NCBI GenBank assembly: GCA_963976795.1
Contig: CAXBLT010000005.1
Coordinates: 62,001 to 126,000 of the forward strand
Direction: 5' to 3'
Source of the DNA: UBA7359 sp963976795
GTDB lineage: Bacteria > Pseudomonadota > Gammaproteobacteria > Eutrophobiales > Eutrophobiaceae
DNA: 64,000 bases
The translations under genes were made by a program, and so were the position numbers. Under the pieces are notes generated by a model. It was not told the DNA's origin and made no database searches. It saw nothing but the letters and a program-made list of their open reading frames with translations. Below, piece after piece: positions 44,193 to 53,023 of this stretch. Positions within the stretch are counted from its first letter, which is position 1. The number at the start of each line of letters is the position of its first letter.

Positions 44193-45296
44193 TTATATAA
44201 AATTAATATGCGGAATTGAATTATTTTTTAATTTATAGAGGTACCTATTAGCTTCATCCATTCTGCAATTTATTCTACATTCTGAAATATCAAGTTCGTC
44301 CAATACATAATGGAAATTTTCTTTCCTTTTTTCACTTTGCCAAATTTCCTGAAATGTATTGTCTAATATATTTCCATATTCAAAACGTGGGTCCAACAAA
44401 TACGCACTACATCCATACACAGCACCATCTGCCATAACATAAGCCCAGACAAAGGGTGTCGATGAGCATTTTGGGTATCGCTCTTCATGTTTATTCATGA
44501 ATTTTTTAATTGTATTTGCTCGAAATACAACATTAAACTTGTCTGTATTTAGTTCCTGTAATTCGTCACCAAGAGAAAGGTATTCTGAATAATCTATATT
44601 TTCGTATATGCGGGTTTCACTAAAATTGTGCTGTGAATATGGTTTGACAACTAAATAATCTAAACCTATTTCATCTCTACAAATTCTAGCTAATTCTCCA
44701 AGTTCATTTGAATTCTCTGGGAGCAACAATGCTTGTGCACCTATTGCGCAATCAATATTGTGCTTGTATTTATAATCAGACGCCCGTTTAAGATTCTCTA
44801 ATACCTTCTTAAAATCTTCTTCCTTAGTCTGATGGATTTTGGAATAGGTTTCTGCAGTGCCCGCATTGATCGACACTTTAAGCCACGAGGTTAATGACAA
44901 TGATTCTTCAACGAATTTTTCATTCATCAACGTGGCATTTGTAGTAAAAGAAACATCAATGCCAGAATCATGCGTAATTTTGACAATTTCATTAATCTTT
45001 TTATGTAGCAGGGGTTCTCCCTCGCCTGCATACATTATGCTCTTTACCCCTAGCCTCCCCATTTCAGGCAACCGATCTTTTAAAATCGCAACATCTAACA
45101 TGCGTGCCTTGTAGCCTATATAATCGACAGCACAAAAAGTACATCGATGATTGCAGGCACCAACAGGCGCCATTTCGACATAGATAGGATAGACATTCTT
45201 TGCCTTTTCCCAGTTTTCACCAACATCCAGAAGTTGAGAAACACGTTTGGGATGATATGCTAATTTATGACTGTCAATACCATAAGGATCTGCCAT
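44193..45296 (-). CDS. Radical SAM/SPASM protein of a glycan-cluster family
   Basis: 367 residues. The cluster motif is in APVGACNHRCTFCAVDYIGYK (Cys at about 49, 53, 56); AGEGEPLLH follows as the SAM-binding GGE-like motif. The C-terminal SPASM-like part has cysteines in YPKCSST, VYGCSAYL, SECRINCRMDEANRYL (four). This family with opening DSHKLxYHP is found in polysaccharide and sugar-modification loci, but its reaction is unknown to me. First gene of the three-gene cassette; divergent from a GT2 at 45338. A radical reaction on a sugar nucleotide or glycan is inferred. Confidence 0.88.
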   Translation of the reverse strand: MADPYGIDSHKLAYHPKRVSQLLDVGENWEKAKNVYPIYVEMAPVGACNHRCTFCAVDYIGYKARMLDVAILKDRLPEMGRLGVKSIMYAGEGEPLLHKKINEIVKITHDSGIDVSFTTNATLMNEKFVEESLSLTSWLKVSINAGTAETYSKIHQTKEEDFKKVLENLKRASDYKYKHNIDCAIGAQALLLPENSNELGELARICRDEIGLDYLVVKPYSQHNFSETRIYENIDYSEYLSLGDELQELNTDKFNVVFRANTIKKFMNKHEERYPKCSSTPFVWAYVMADGAVYGCSAYLLDPRFEYGNILDNTFQEIWQSEKRKENFHYVLDELDISECRINCRMDEANRYLYKLKNNSIPHINFI

Positions 45297-45337
45297 CTTA
45301 AGTTCCTGTAAATTGAAAATGAATCAATTAAAATAGA

Positions 45338-46276
45338 ATGATGATGCGTAAAATTATTACCAATTCAAACTTGCCTAACAAAAGCAATACTTGCGCAATA
45401 GTTACTGTTTATCTGCCTGAAGCTGATATTCTACATCATATTGATAAAATCAAGCGCCAAGTTCATCACATCGTTGTGATAAATAATCACTGTGATCAAG
45501 ACACATTAAACGCTCTAACACGAATATTATCAGATTCCAGCTCTAATAGTATAACAACAAACTCGTTTAATATGGGCCTGGCTTATGCTCTCAATCAAGG
45601 TATTGAGATTGTATCTCACACAAATATGGAATGGGTGCTATTACTGGATCAAGATACGGTTGTTGATGACAATATTATAATGGAGCTATCTAAAACAATT
45701 TCTACCATGTCAATAATGCCAGCTATCTTAGGTGCTAATTACAGAAATATTAATGATGACTCAGTTGCCTTTCATTGTAAGCAGAGCAAAAATATTTACC
45801 AAAATAAAGCTACGGTGATTACTTCTGGTAGCCTGCTAAACCTGGCACTAGCACGGCATATCGGGCCATTTAGATCCGAATACTTTATTGACTCTATAGA
45901 CCATGAGTATTGCATGAGGGCAAGATCACTAGGTTATGAAATTTGCATCACATGCAAATCTTTAATGACACATAGCATTGGAGTACAAGGAAACACTTTC
46001 ATTAACCGTATACAGTGCCTACTATCACATCCACATAACCCAGAAAGAAAATATTACGTTGCAAGAAATACTATTGTTACAGCAAAAGACTATATCCACA
46101 AATTTCCATTTTGGTCAATACGCCAGTTCCTGCGGATATTAGCTGATTTGTTATCTACAGTATTTTTTGAAGACAAAAAGAAACAACGAATATTATTTAC
46201 TATGTCTGGTTTGATAGATGGACTGAAATCTAATTTTAAAACTGGCCCACTTGAGATAGATAATGTCGAACCTTAA
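45338..46276 (+). CDS. Glycosyltransferase family 2, rhamnosyltransferase-like
   Basis: 312 residues. The opening CAIVTVYLPEADILHHIDKIKRQV with NNHCDQDTLNAL and the catalytic LLDQDTVVDD (about 107-116) are those of RfbF/WbbL-type rhamnosyltransferases. It also has the ending with YYVARNTIVTAKDYIHKFPF (near 250). It transfers a deoxysugar or other hexose to a lipid-linked chain, on the cytoplasmic side. Three ATGs in a row mark the start. The GT4 gene begins within its last 14 bases (overlap), so the two are coupled. Confidence 0.88.
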   Translation: MMMRKIITNSNLPNKSNTCAIVTVYLPEADILHHIDKIKRQVHHIVVINNHCDQDTLNALTRILSDSSSNSITTNSFNMGLAYALNQGIEIVSHTNMEWVLLLDQDTVVDDNIIMELSKTISTMSIMPAILGANYRNINDDSVAFHCKQSKNIYQNKATVITSGSLLNLALARHIGPFRSEYFIDSIDHEYCMRARSLGYEICITCKSLMTHSIGVQGNTFINRIQCLLSHPHNPERKYYVARNTIVTAKDYIHKFPFWSIRQFLRILADLLSTVFFEDKKKQRILFTMSGLIDGLKSNFKTGPLEIDNVEP

Positions 46277-47420
46277 AACGCCAATAGCTATTTTAGTCGC
46301 AGGGACATATAAAAAAAGTGAAGCCTATCCCAATGTCTTATTTCGCATTCAATCACTTATTGAACACCCACATACAATAGTTAAAGAAATAAATTGTTGT
46401 TTTCTGGCCAAAAAGCAGAAAAATAATAATAACGTACGCGCGTTCAATAATCCCTTTCGACTGTTTCTCTGCCATATTATGGTTTTTGTACGAATTATTT
46501 TACACTATCGTGCTAAACGTCTTTATATACCTTATCCATCGATATTTTTACAATATTCAATTTCGTTACTACCCAAAATACTAAGACCTGATTTTATAAT
46601 TCTCGATGCATTCATATCACTTTATGACGCCATAGTTTTGGATCGGGAACTCATCAGAAAAGAAAGTTGGTCAGCAAAACTAATATTTAGTATAGAACGC
46701 AGGGCGTTTAATACGGCTGATCACGTGATTGTTGATACGAAAAATAATGCTGATTATTACTCGTCATTGTTTAACCTTTCATTGGAAAAATTTGTCCCAA
46801 TTCCATTAGCTACTGACGAGAGAGTATTCCAACCCACCCCGTACATCGCTGAGAAAGACAGTGTCTGTCGAGTGCTTTTTATTGGCACTCTCATTCCTTT
46901 ACATGGCATACGAACCATCATTGCCGCTATAGATATTTTAAAAGAACACCAAAATATATCGTTTCATATCATTGGCGATGGTCAAGACGCAGCCTACGTA
47001 AGCAAGTATGCATCGCAGAAATCAAAATATTTCACCTGGAACAAAAGCTGGTGTTCTTCAGAAGAATTAGCCTTAGAGATCACAAGGTCTGATATCTGTC
47101 TGGGAATATTTGGCTCAACGAATAAAACCCAGCGCGTTTGCCCATATAAAATTTATCATTATGCACGCATTGGCCGTCCAATAATTACCGCTAAAACTGA
47201 ATGGGTAGACTCGATTTTCATCAACAGTAATGAAATGCCTTTTTCACTCGTCGATGCTAACGACCCAAGTCAGTTAGCAGATCAAATTCTACAGCTAGCA
47301 CGCGCGCCAAAAATGAGGTTATCTTTGGCAAATAAAAGTAGTGACTTTTTTGCGAGTCAACTGTCAGTTTCTAAATCAACGGAAAAACTCATACGGTTAT
47401 TTGAAAATGCAACCATATAA
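46263..47420 (+). CDS. Glycosyltransferase family 4 (GT-B fold)
   Basis: 385 residues. The C-terminal domain has CRVLFIGTLIPLHGIRTIIAAIDILKEH, then FHIIGDGQDAAYVSKYA, and the nucleotide-sugar-binding GSTNKTQRVCPYKIYHYARIGRPIITAKTEW, which resembles the EX7E region of GT4 enzymes. The N-terminal half, with the short helix-rich stretch FRLFLCHIMVFVRIILHYR, may associate with the membrane. Donor sugar unknown. It overlaps the preceding GT2 by 14 bases and ends 72 bases from the convergent sulfotransferase. Confidence 0.85.
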   Translation: MSNLKTPIAILVAGTYKKSEAYPNVLFRIQSLIEHPHTIVKEINCCFLAKKQKNNNNVRAFNNPFRLFLCHIMVFVRIILHYRAKRLYIPYPSIFLQYSISLLPKILRPDFIILDAFISLYDAIVLDRELIRKESWSAKLIFSIERRAFNTADHVIVDTKNNADYYSSLFNLSLEKFVPIPLATDERVFQPTPYIAEKDSVCRVLFIGTLIPLHGIRTIIAAIDILKEHQNISFHIIGDGQDAAYVSKYASQKSKYFTWNKSWCSSEELALEITRSDICLGIFGSTNKTQRVCPYKIYHYARIGRPIITAKTEWVDSIFINSNEMPFSLVDANDPSQLADQILQLARAPKMRLSLANKSSDFFASQLSVSKSTEKLIRLFENATI

Positions 47421-47492
47421 ATTAGTTAAAACATATATGAGCAGATAGACAATACTGCTATCTAATGACAACGTCAAAAACATCCTTATTTA

Positions 47493-49271
47493 TTACTTTG
47501 ATATATATTTCTTATAAATATACTTAATAAACTTATTTGAACTTTTTCTTGATGGCCCCACAAACTCTGTCCATTTCGCTGGTTCTTCAAGTTCATCCAG
47601 ATACAACACTGTATTCAAACCTAAATTTTCTAACCTTTTTGGGAGTTCTGGTGCTTCGATCATCACAATACGATCTAGCATCTCTTTATGATATGTTGAG
47701 AAATCATTTCTGCTCAATAGGTGCGTTTTCTCAGAAACATGCAAGCCAGAACCGTTTTTTCTTAAGCGTTCTCGCATGAAATCTTTTTCTGTATTAATTA
47801 ATATTTCTTTAATACGCTTTCCTGATAACCGAAGTTCCAGAAAATTTAAAATATCTTTTATAACCTTTCTCTTATCAATTGTTAACTCTTTATAGTCAAT
47901 TAATAACGCATGACCTGATTCAATAAATGCAAGCATACTATTAATTTGTTTTAATACTGGACCGACACCACTCCATGTCATTTCTGGCGTCGTAAAACCG
48001 GATATCATTAACGTAAGACTTTGTTCAGTCGTCTTATCATTAAAGTAACTGGAGCCTCCTACTGAGCGACCTATTGTTGCATCGACATCTCGTGTAAGAT
48101 GATTATACATGGATAGCAATACATCATAGATGTTACGTATCAAGAAAATATTTTTAGATTGGCAACCATTGAGCAGGGAAACTGCTCTAGATGTTAAAAT
48201 AGAATGCCATGAAAAGAATGTGCCTGAAGGAAAATCGATCAACATTTCATTTTCGTAACTTGGCTCTCCTTCGACTATATCTGGTTCAAATGACTTGAGT
48301 CCGGTAATCATCTCTAGAATCTCTCTCAATAACCATGTGCCTGATTTAGGAAGACTAGATACAAAAATAGATCGTTGCACCTTGTCATGGCCCGGCTTTA
48401 TGTTTATTGGTTTCCGTATGATTTCCGAAAAGTCATAACCAAAAGACCTGTGGACATCCAGAGCTTCTTTGGAAACTAATTTACGGAAGGCATCAACTTT
48501 CCAGCCAGGCCAACTCTCGATCAACACACATGGATCTGCTTCAACAGGTCTCTCACCTCGAAATAGTGTGTTGCGCATAGAGAACACAATGTCCAGAGTA
48601 GATTGGTCATATGCAATTTTTCCATGACTTAAGTAATGAACTAATTCTTTAAATTTATCAGGGTTATCTGCAATCTTTTCGATGGCTATATGTTTATCAA
48701 CAGCATGAATATCCCCCAACACATTATTCAATTGAAACATTCCCTGATAACAAGACCAAGTATCGATATCTTCCTTGTTATATTCAGGCAACCCAAGATA
48801 TTCGAAATATCCGTGACAAGCAGTTTTCCATTCCCATGCTAGAGGGTCGGTAGCCCCTTCACGCATTCGCATATTGCTTGAACGCCAACGCACATAGTAT
48901 TCAAGCCAAACTGCTGGATGACGAACTATATTCACAACAGGTATGTCTTTATAGCGCTCAACACCTAACAATGCTGGCATTTGTCCGGCACGAAAAGAAT
49001 AGCAATCACCTATGGCGGAGTAGGTCATTCCCATATCATTAAGAAATTCAGTATACGGTACTAATGCTGGTCGCTCCGCACGAGTTCGTTCTGCTAGATA
49101 TTTTGGCCGTGAGCCTTCATGCGCAAGTAATGCAAACATATCATAGTGGCAGTTGAGGGCTTTTGGTAACCAACCTATCAAATGATCCGCAGCATAACCC
49201 CAGGCGGTCACATAAAACACTCGATAATCATCTTGAAGTTCATTTCGTGTTTTAACATTAAAGTTTTGCAT
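47493..49271 (-). CDS. Large double sulfotransferase-domain protein
   Basis: 592 residues. The C-terminal half (about 290-520) is a classic sulfotransferase: the PAPS 5'-phosphosulfate loop SLPKSGTWLLREIL, then FLIRNIYDVLLSMYNH as the 3'-phosphate-binding strand region, and SEKTHLLSRNDF later. The N-terminal half (about 15-250) repeats the fold in weaker form (VFYVTAWGYAADHLIGWLPKAL, IPVVNIVRHPAVWLEYYVRWRS) without a clear PKSGTxWL loop. So it is a tandem, perhaps with one inactive domain. It is the last gene of the twelve-gene minus-strand group and probably sulfates the exported glycan. No PAPS synthesis genes are nearby. Confidence 0.85.
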   Translation of the reverse strand: MQNFNVKTRNELQDDYRVFYVTAWGYAADHLIGWLPKALNCHYDMFALLAHEGSRPKYLAERTRAERPALVPYTEFLNDMGMTYSAIGDCYSFRAGQMPALLGVERYKDIPVVNIVRHPAVWLEYYVRWRSSNMRMREGATDPLAWEWKTACHGYFEYLGLPEYNKEDIDTWSCYQGMFQLNNVLGDIHAVDKHIAIEKIADNPDKFKELVHYLSHGKIAYDQSTLDIVFSMRNTLFRGERPVEADPCVLIESWPGWKVDAFRKLVSKEALDVHRSFGYDFSEIIRKPINIKPGHDKVQRSIFVSSLPKSGTWLLREILEMITGLKSFEPDIVEGEPSYENEMLIDFPSGTFFSWHSILTSRAVSLLNGCQSKNIFLIRNIYDVLLSMYNHLTRDVDATIGRSVGGSSYFNDKTTEQSLTLMISGFTTPEMTWSGVGPVLKQINSMLAFIESGHALLIDYKELTIDKRKVIKDILNFLELRLSGKRIKEILINTEKDFMRERLRKNGSGLHVSEKTHLLSRNDFSTYHKEMLDRIVMIEAPELPKRLENLGLNTVLYLDELEEPAKWTEFVGPSRKSSNKFIKYIYKKYISK

Positions 49272-49280
49272 ACGGTATCG

Positions 49281-50492
49281 CTACTTCCTCAAATCATCAC
49301 AAATTTGTCGCGCACGATGATGCCAACAATGCTGTTCGCGTACAATTTTCGATGCTTGCTTTCCTGCTTCTAACCTTTGCTTATTGTCGCCTAACCAACG
49401 TTCAGCTTCTTCATGTATATTGTCCGGATTGAATAACCCGAAATGTTTATCCGGTTCAAATGATGTCAACATGCCTCCAGGTTTATCATCATGAGGGGAC
49501 TCATGAGTGAATATAAAACCACCAACCGCCATGCACTCAAATGTTCTACTATGCAAGCCCAATCCATGTGTGTTATTTGCAAGGTTTATCCTACTCTTAC
49601 AATAAATATTTAATAGATCTTCCTGATTTGATACAACGCCCTTTGAATAGGATCTAAATTTTTTATGCCGTTCCCACCCTGGGCCGTAAAGTTCTAATGA
49701 ATCGGAAACTTTTAATACTTTATTTATCAATGCCACCCGGTCTAATAATCGCGGGTACTCCCGCGTATAAAAACTAATCGATCTTTCAAAAGGTGATAAT
49801 AGATGTCGATTAGTGCCATCATCGGGTTTAAATAATTGCCGCATTTTGTAAAGCTGTTTCAGCAGTTTCTGTTTAACAATTGAAAATGCGTTTGGGTAAG
49901 GAGCCATATTTTCTCTTATTACTGATTCAAGCTCATGAATATCCAGAGAACCGTTTAACGGTTGATAGTATTGCTCTACCGTTTCTAACATTATTTCAAA
50001 CAGTCCTCGGGTGCGTGGCGGTGCAGGAATAAATCCACACATGGAAAAATCTATTTTTTCATGCCCATTTTGTTTCTTATGATTAAAGATATTTTGATCC
50101 ACACCAGAAACCAATGATCCAACATAACATGGCATTGGTGCATGAAAACCTAAAACACCAGGGTCCCCGAGAGCATAAAGAATATCTGAATCATGAAAAT
50201 TCGCTGCAAACCCTTTTACTGTTTCGGGAAACACATCCTGATACCAAGATATGTAACGAGTGTTCTTAGGTAATTCTACATCTTGAGATCTAGTCCGATT
50301 GACTTGTAAAACCATGTCTACAGAATATTCTTTACATTGATTCACAACTTCTCTGGAAGATATTGGTGATGACAACGCAAGCGCCTGATGCCCAATTGCA
50401 TTTAACCCATCGGCTAAACCATTAACCATGCGTTGATCGTATGGTGTTGCATAATTAGGTGTAATAAGAAATTTTAAGACAGACTTTGTCAT
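49281..50492 (-). CDS. CgeB-like glycosyltransferase (GT-B)
   Basis: 403 residues from the ATG at 50492 (MTKSVLKFLITPNYATPYD); an upstream in-frame ATG would overlap the preceding GT2 gene by 55 bases. The C-terminal half carries INLANNTHGLGLHSRTFECMAVGGFIFTHESP, the family's donor-binding stretch, and the closing AERWLGDNKQRLEAGKQASKIVREQHCWHHRARQI, found in CgeB and related spore- or maturation-protein glycosyltransferases. It lies 9 bases upstream of the sulfotransferase gene, and 5 bases after the GT2 stop codon. Confidence 0.85.
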   Translation of the reverse strand: MTKSVLKFLITPNYATPYDQRMVNGLADGLNAIGHQALALSSPISSREVVNQCKEYSVDMVLQVNRTRSQDVELPKNTRYISWYQDVFPETVKGFAANFHDSDILYALGDPGVLGFHAPMPCYVGSLVSGVDQNIFNHKKQNGHEKIDFSMCGFIPAPPRTRGLFEIMLETVEQYYQPLNGSLDIHELESVIRENMAPYPNAFSIVKQKLLKQLYKMRQLFKPDDGTNRHLLSPFERSISFYTREYPRLLDRVALINKVLKVSDSLELYGPGWERHKKFRSYSKGVVSNQEDLLNIYCKSRINLANNTHGLGLHSRTFECMAVGGFIFTHESPHDDKPGGMLTSFEPDKHFGLFNPDNIHEEAERWLGDNKQRLEAGKQASKIVREQHCWHHRARQICDDLRK

Positions 50493-50497
50493 ATTTT

Positions 50498-51514
50498 CTA
50501 AGACAATTTTCTTCGAACATTGATAAATAAAGTTCCAAACATTCGATACCAAATAATCATAAACACATCTTGTGGGGGCCGCAGTAAGATAAAAGCCAGC
50601 AAAAGTTGCAACGTCCTGAACTTTCCAACTAAAGGACTAACCGTACTTAGCAGTTTGTATCGACACCCTTCCCACCTTCGCGCATGCACCCACCAGCTAT
50701 TATCGTTAAATGCTCTAATGGCAGTGAAACGAATTCGTCGCTGCATAACATCACAAAATTTTTGACTGAACAATTGTGGTGACAGCTTCGGCCCTTCATC
50801 GACCATTCGTTCTAAAATAATATCTAGCCCAGCCAAATCCATCGATGTCCTCTCCATAAGTCCTCCAGCATGCTGCCTCATTACTCCAAATGGTTCAGGT
50901 GAAAATGATGCTCCCTTAATGCTGGCAACTGTTAACGCGGCGAGCATATCTGCCAGCCCTTGGTAGCTCTGATCAAATCCGCCAATTTTTTTCAATGTGT
51001 CACAGTGATAGATCAATGTCGTCCCTGTGAACCAGTGCCCAAGCCATGACGCCATACGTATACATTCATTAGGCATGAGATAAGTATCCCTTAGCGATAT
51101 GACCGGAGATGGATAGGCATGGGACTGTCGGTCTTTCTCATCGATTGTCGATACCATTGCCGACCATACCCCCGGATACCCATCATTATGGAGACATGAT
51201 CTGGCGCGTGTAAATATTCCAGGTTTCAGATAATCATTAGATGAAAGGAATAATGCATAATCTGTCGTTACTCGCTTTAGTCCTTCATTAAGCGCTCCCA
51301 TGGTACCTAACCGGACAGTATTAACGACAAGCTCAGCTGACGGAATATTTCGTATGCATTCATTAATAACATCCAAACTGTTATCAGTAGATTGATCATC
51401 GACGACTAATACCTGTTCCGGCACACTATCCAGTTTATACACTGAGTCGAGGCACTGCTTCAGTGAATTAGAGTCATTATAATTTGGAATAACCACTGCA
51501 ATTGTTGGTTTCAT
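50498..51514 (-). CDS. Glycosyltransferase family 2
   Basis: 338 residues. The catalytic domain has AVVIPNYNDSNSLKQCLDSVYKLDSVPEQVLVVDDQSTDNSLDVI, then RLGTMGALNEGLKRVTTDYALFLSSNDYLKPGIF with a DxD-like region SSNDY, and a later helix-rich part. The C-terminal hydrophobic piece LQLLLAFILLRPPQDVFMIIWYRMF may anchor it at the membrane. Its ATG overlaps the Nudix gene's stop by 4 bases, so it is coupled in the operon. Acceptor unknown. Confidence 0.88.
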   Translation of the reverse strand: MKPTIAVVIPNYNDSNSLKQCLDSVYKLDSVPEQVLVVDDQSTDNSLDVINECIRNIPSAELVVNTVRLGTMGALNEGLKRVTTDYALFLSSNDYLKPGIFTRARSCLHNDGYPGVWSAMVSTIDEKDRQSHAYPSPVISLRDTYLMPNECIRMASWLGHWFTGTTLIYHCDTLKKIGGFDQSYQGLADMLAALTVASIKGASFSPEPFGVMRQHAGGLMERTSMDLAGLDIILERMVDEGPKLSPQLFSQKFCDVMQRRIRFTAIRAFNDNSWWVHARRWEGCRYKLLSTVSPLVGKFRTLQLLLAFILLRPPQDVFMIIWYRMFGTLFINVRRKLS

Positions 51515-51912
51515 ATTTTCATAAATGCCTTTAGGAAAATAAGGCTTACGGGATGTTGCGACAAACGCAACGCGTTTTCAGGTCTAAAAAATTCGGCACG
51601 CTGACCTTCATTACATTTAACTTTTTCAACTGGTGTACTCAGATCTGCATAAAACGCATGATAGAGGCCTTGAAACTCCCCTGAATCCTCTTTATGCGTC
51701 ATCAAAGTTTTTAAGTTTTTAACTTCTATTTCAAATTCTTCTCGTAACTCGCGCACTATTCCATCAATTGGTCGTTCTGACTTGTTAATATGCCCACCCG
51801 GGCAACAAACCCATAAACCCGGACAAATAATATCGGGCTTATCGTCACGTAACTGACACAGAACTCGCCTATCAGAAGCACTTACTACTGCACCGGCATA
51901 AACAGGAATCAC
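51511..51912 (-). CDS. Nudix hydrolase
   Basis: 133 residues. The Nudix box GX5EX7REUXEEXXU is visible in GGHINKSERPIDGIVRELREEFEIEV (about residues 39-64; one position has Phe in place of Gly). The remainder is a single Nudix fold with RVLCQLRDDKPDIICPGLWVCCPGG. Substrates of the superfamily are nucleoside diphosphates linked to other groups. In a sugar-nucleotide operon it may act on a nucleotide sugar, as GDP-mannose hydrolases do, or as a housekeeping activity. Its stop codon is coupled to the GT2 gene by 4 bases. Confidence 0.88.
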   Translation of the reverse strand: MIPVYAGAVVSASDRRVLCQLRDDKPDIICPGLWVCCPGGHINKSERPIDGIVRELREEFEIEVKNLKTLMTHKEDSGEFQGLYHAFYADLSTPVEKVKCNEGQRAEFFRPENALRLSQHPVSLIFLKAFMKI

Positions 51913-51934
51913 TTAAAAATAACTAGATATTCGT

Positions 51935-53023
51935 TCAGAAAGGTCCATTAAATTCGCGATTAGGCACATCATGTGGATTGTTGGTTCGAAACGCGACACA
52001 AAAATCACTGTAATCGATAGAACTCTGTTCAGTTCCGGTCAAATTTAATACTGCATCTGCAATTGTTTTCGCATCAGGATAATAATTTTCAGATAAAAAA
52101 TGAGACGTTGGTGCAGGATGATCCGGTGAGGCAATCCGGACTGGGCGTGTCTTCAAATGCTCAAAAGCAAGCTCAGCAACCTGACTAATAATCTCACCGG
52201 CAATACTCCCAGTCTGATATGCGGTATCCGCTGCAATCAATCGACCAGTCTTCTTCACAGATTGAAGAACCGCCTCAATATCCAGCGGTCTAGCGCTACG
52301 CATATCAATCACTTCAACATTAATACCTATTGATTCTAGCGCTCTTGCAGCAATTAGTGATTCTATAACCATGTATGAGAATGCGGCGATCGTCACATCC
52401 GCTCCCTCAGTCATGACTCTGGCTTTATCTAATGATGTTTGGTAATAGTTCTCTGGGACTTCGTCGTTAACATGATGAAGCCAACGGTGTTCAATAAACA
52501 GAACCGGGTTTTCATCCTCTATAGCAGCGATCAACATACCTTTCGCATCCTGTGCAGTCACTGGCATCACCACCTTGAGTCCCGGAACCTGTGCAAACAT
52601 AGCCTGTAAACTGTTGGAATGTTGTGGGCCCTGTCCCCAGCCTCGGCCAATTATGAGTCGGACGACAAGTGGCACGCTTGCCTTACCATCAAACATATAA
52701 GCCCACTTGGCAGCATTATTAACCAATTGGTCCATCGCCAGCAGAGCAAAGTCAATACGCTGGTGTACCATCACCGGGCGCAAGCCGGACATAGCTGCAC
52801 CAATACAAATCCCCGTCATTCCATTTTCTGAAAGCGGCATATCAAAGACCCGAGTGTCGCCATATTTCTGCAATAACCCAGCCGTTGTATTAAATATCGA
52901 TTTCGGATCGGGAACACCTTCACCTATAACAACTACAGAAGCATCTTTTTCCATTGCTTGATCAAGTCCCTCACGGATTGCTTCTGCAAAAGTAATCTGT
53001 CGCTGTTCTTTATTATCAGACAT
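51935..53023 (-). CDS. E1-type ThDP enzyme, beta subunit (transketolase-like)
   Basis: 362 residues from the ATG at 53023, preceded by GGAGAG nine bases upstream; a longer in-frame ATG lies inside the alpha gene and is rejected. Pyruvate-dehydrogenase E1-beta fold: ITFAEAIREGLDQAMEKDASVVVIGEGV, FDMPLSENGMTGICIGAAMSGLRPVMVHQRIDFALLAMDQL, and RGWGQGPQHSNSLQAMFAQVPGLKVVMPV, with the C-terminal transketolase domain (VTIAAFSYMVIESLIAARAL...). It works with the alpha subunit as a heterotetramer. No lipoyl E2 or E3 gene is near, so it is probably not a 2-oxoacid dehydrogenase complex but an acyl-transfer enzyme of the glycan island. Confidence 0.9.
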   Translation of the reverse strand: MSDNKEQRQITFAEAIREGLDQAMEKDASVVVIGEGVPDPKSIFNTTAGLLQKYGDTRVFDMPLSENGMTGICIGAAMSGLRPVMVHQRIDFALLAMDQLVNNAAKWAYMFDGKASVPLVVRLIIGRGWGQGPQHSNSLQAMFAQVPGLKVVMPVTAQDAKGMLIAAIEDENPVLFIEHRWLHHVNDEVPENYYQTSLDKARVMTEGADVTIAAFSYMVIESLIAARALESIGINVEVIDMRSARPLDIEAVLQSVKKTGRLIAADTAYQTGSIAGEIISQVAELAFEHLKTRPVRIASPDHPAPTSHFLSENYYPDAKTIADAVLNLTGTEQSSIDYSDFCVAFRTNNPHDVPNREFNGPF

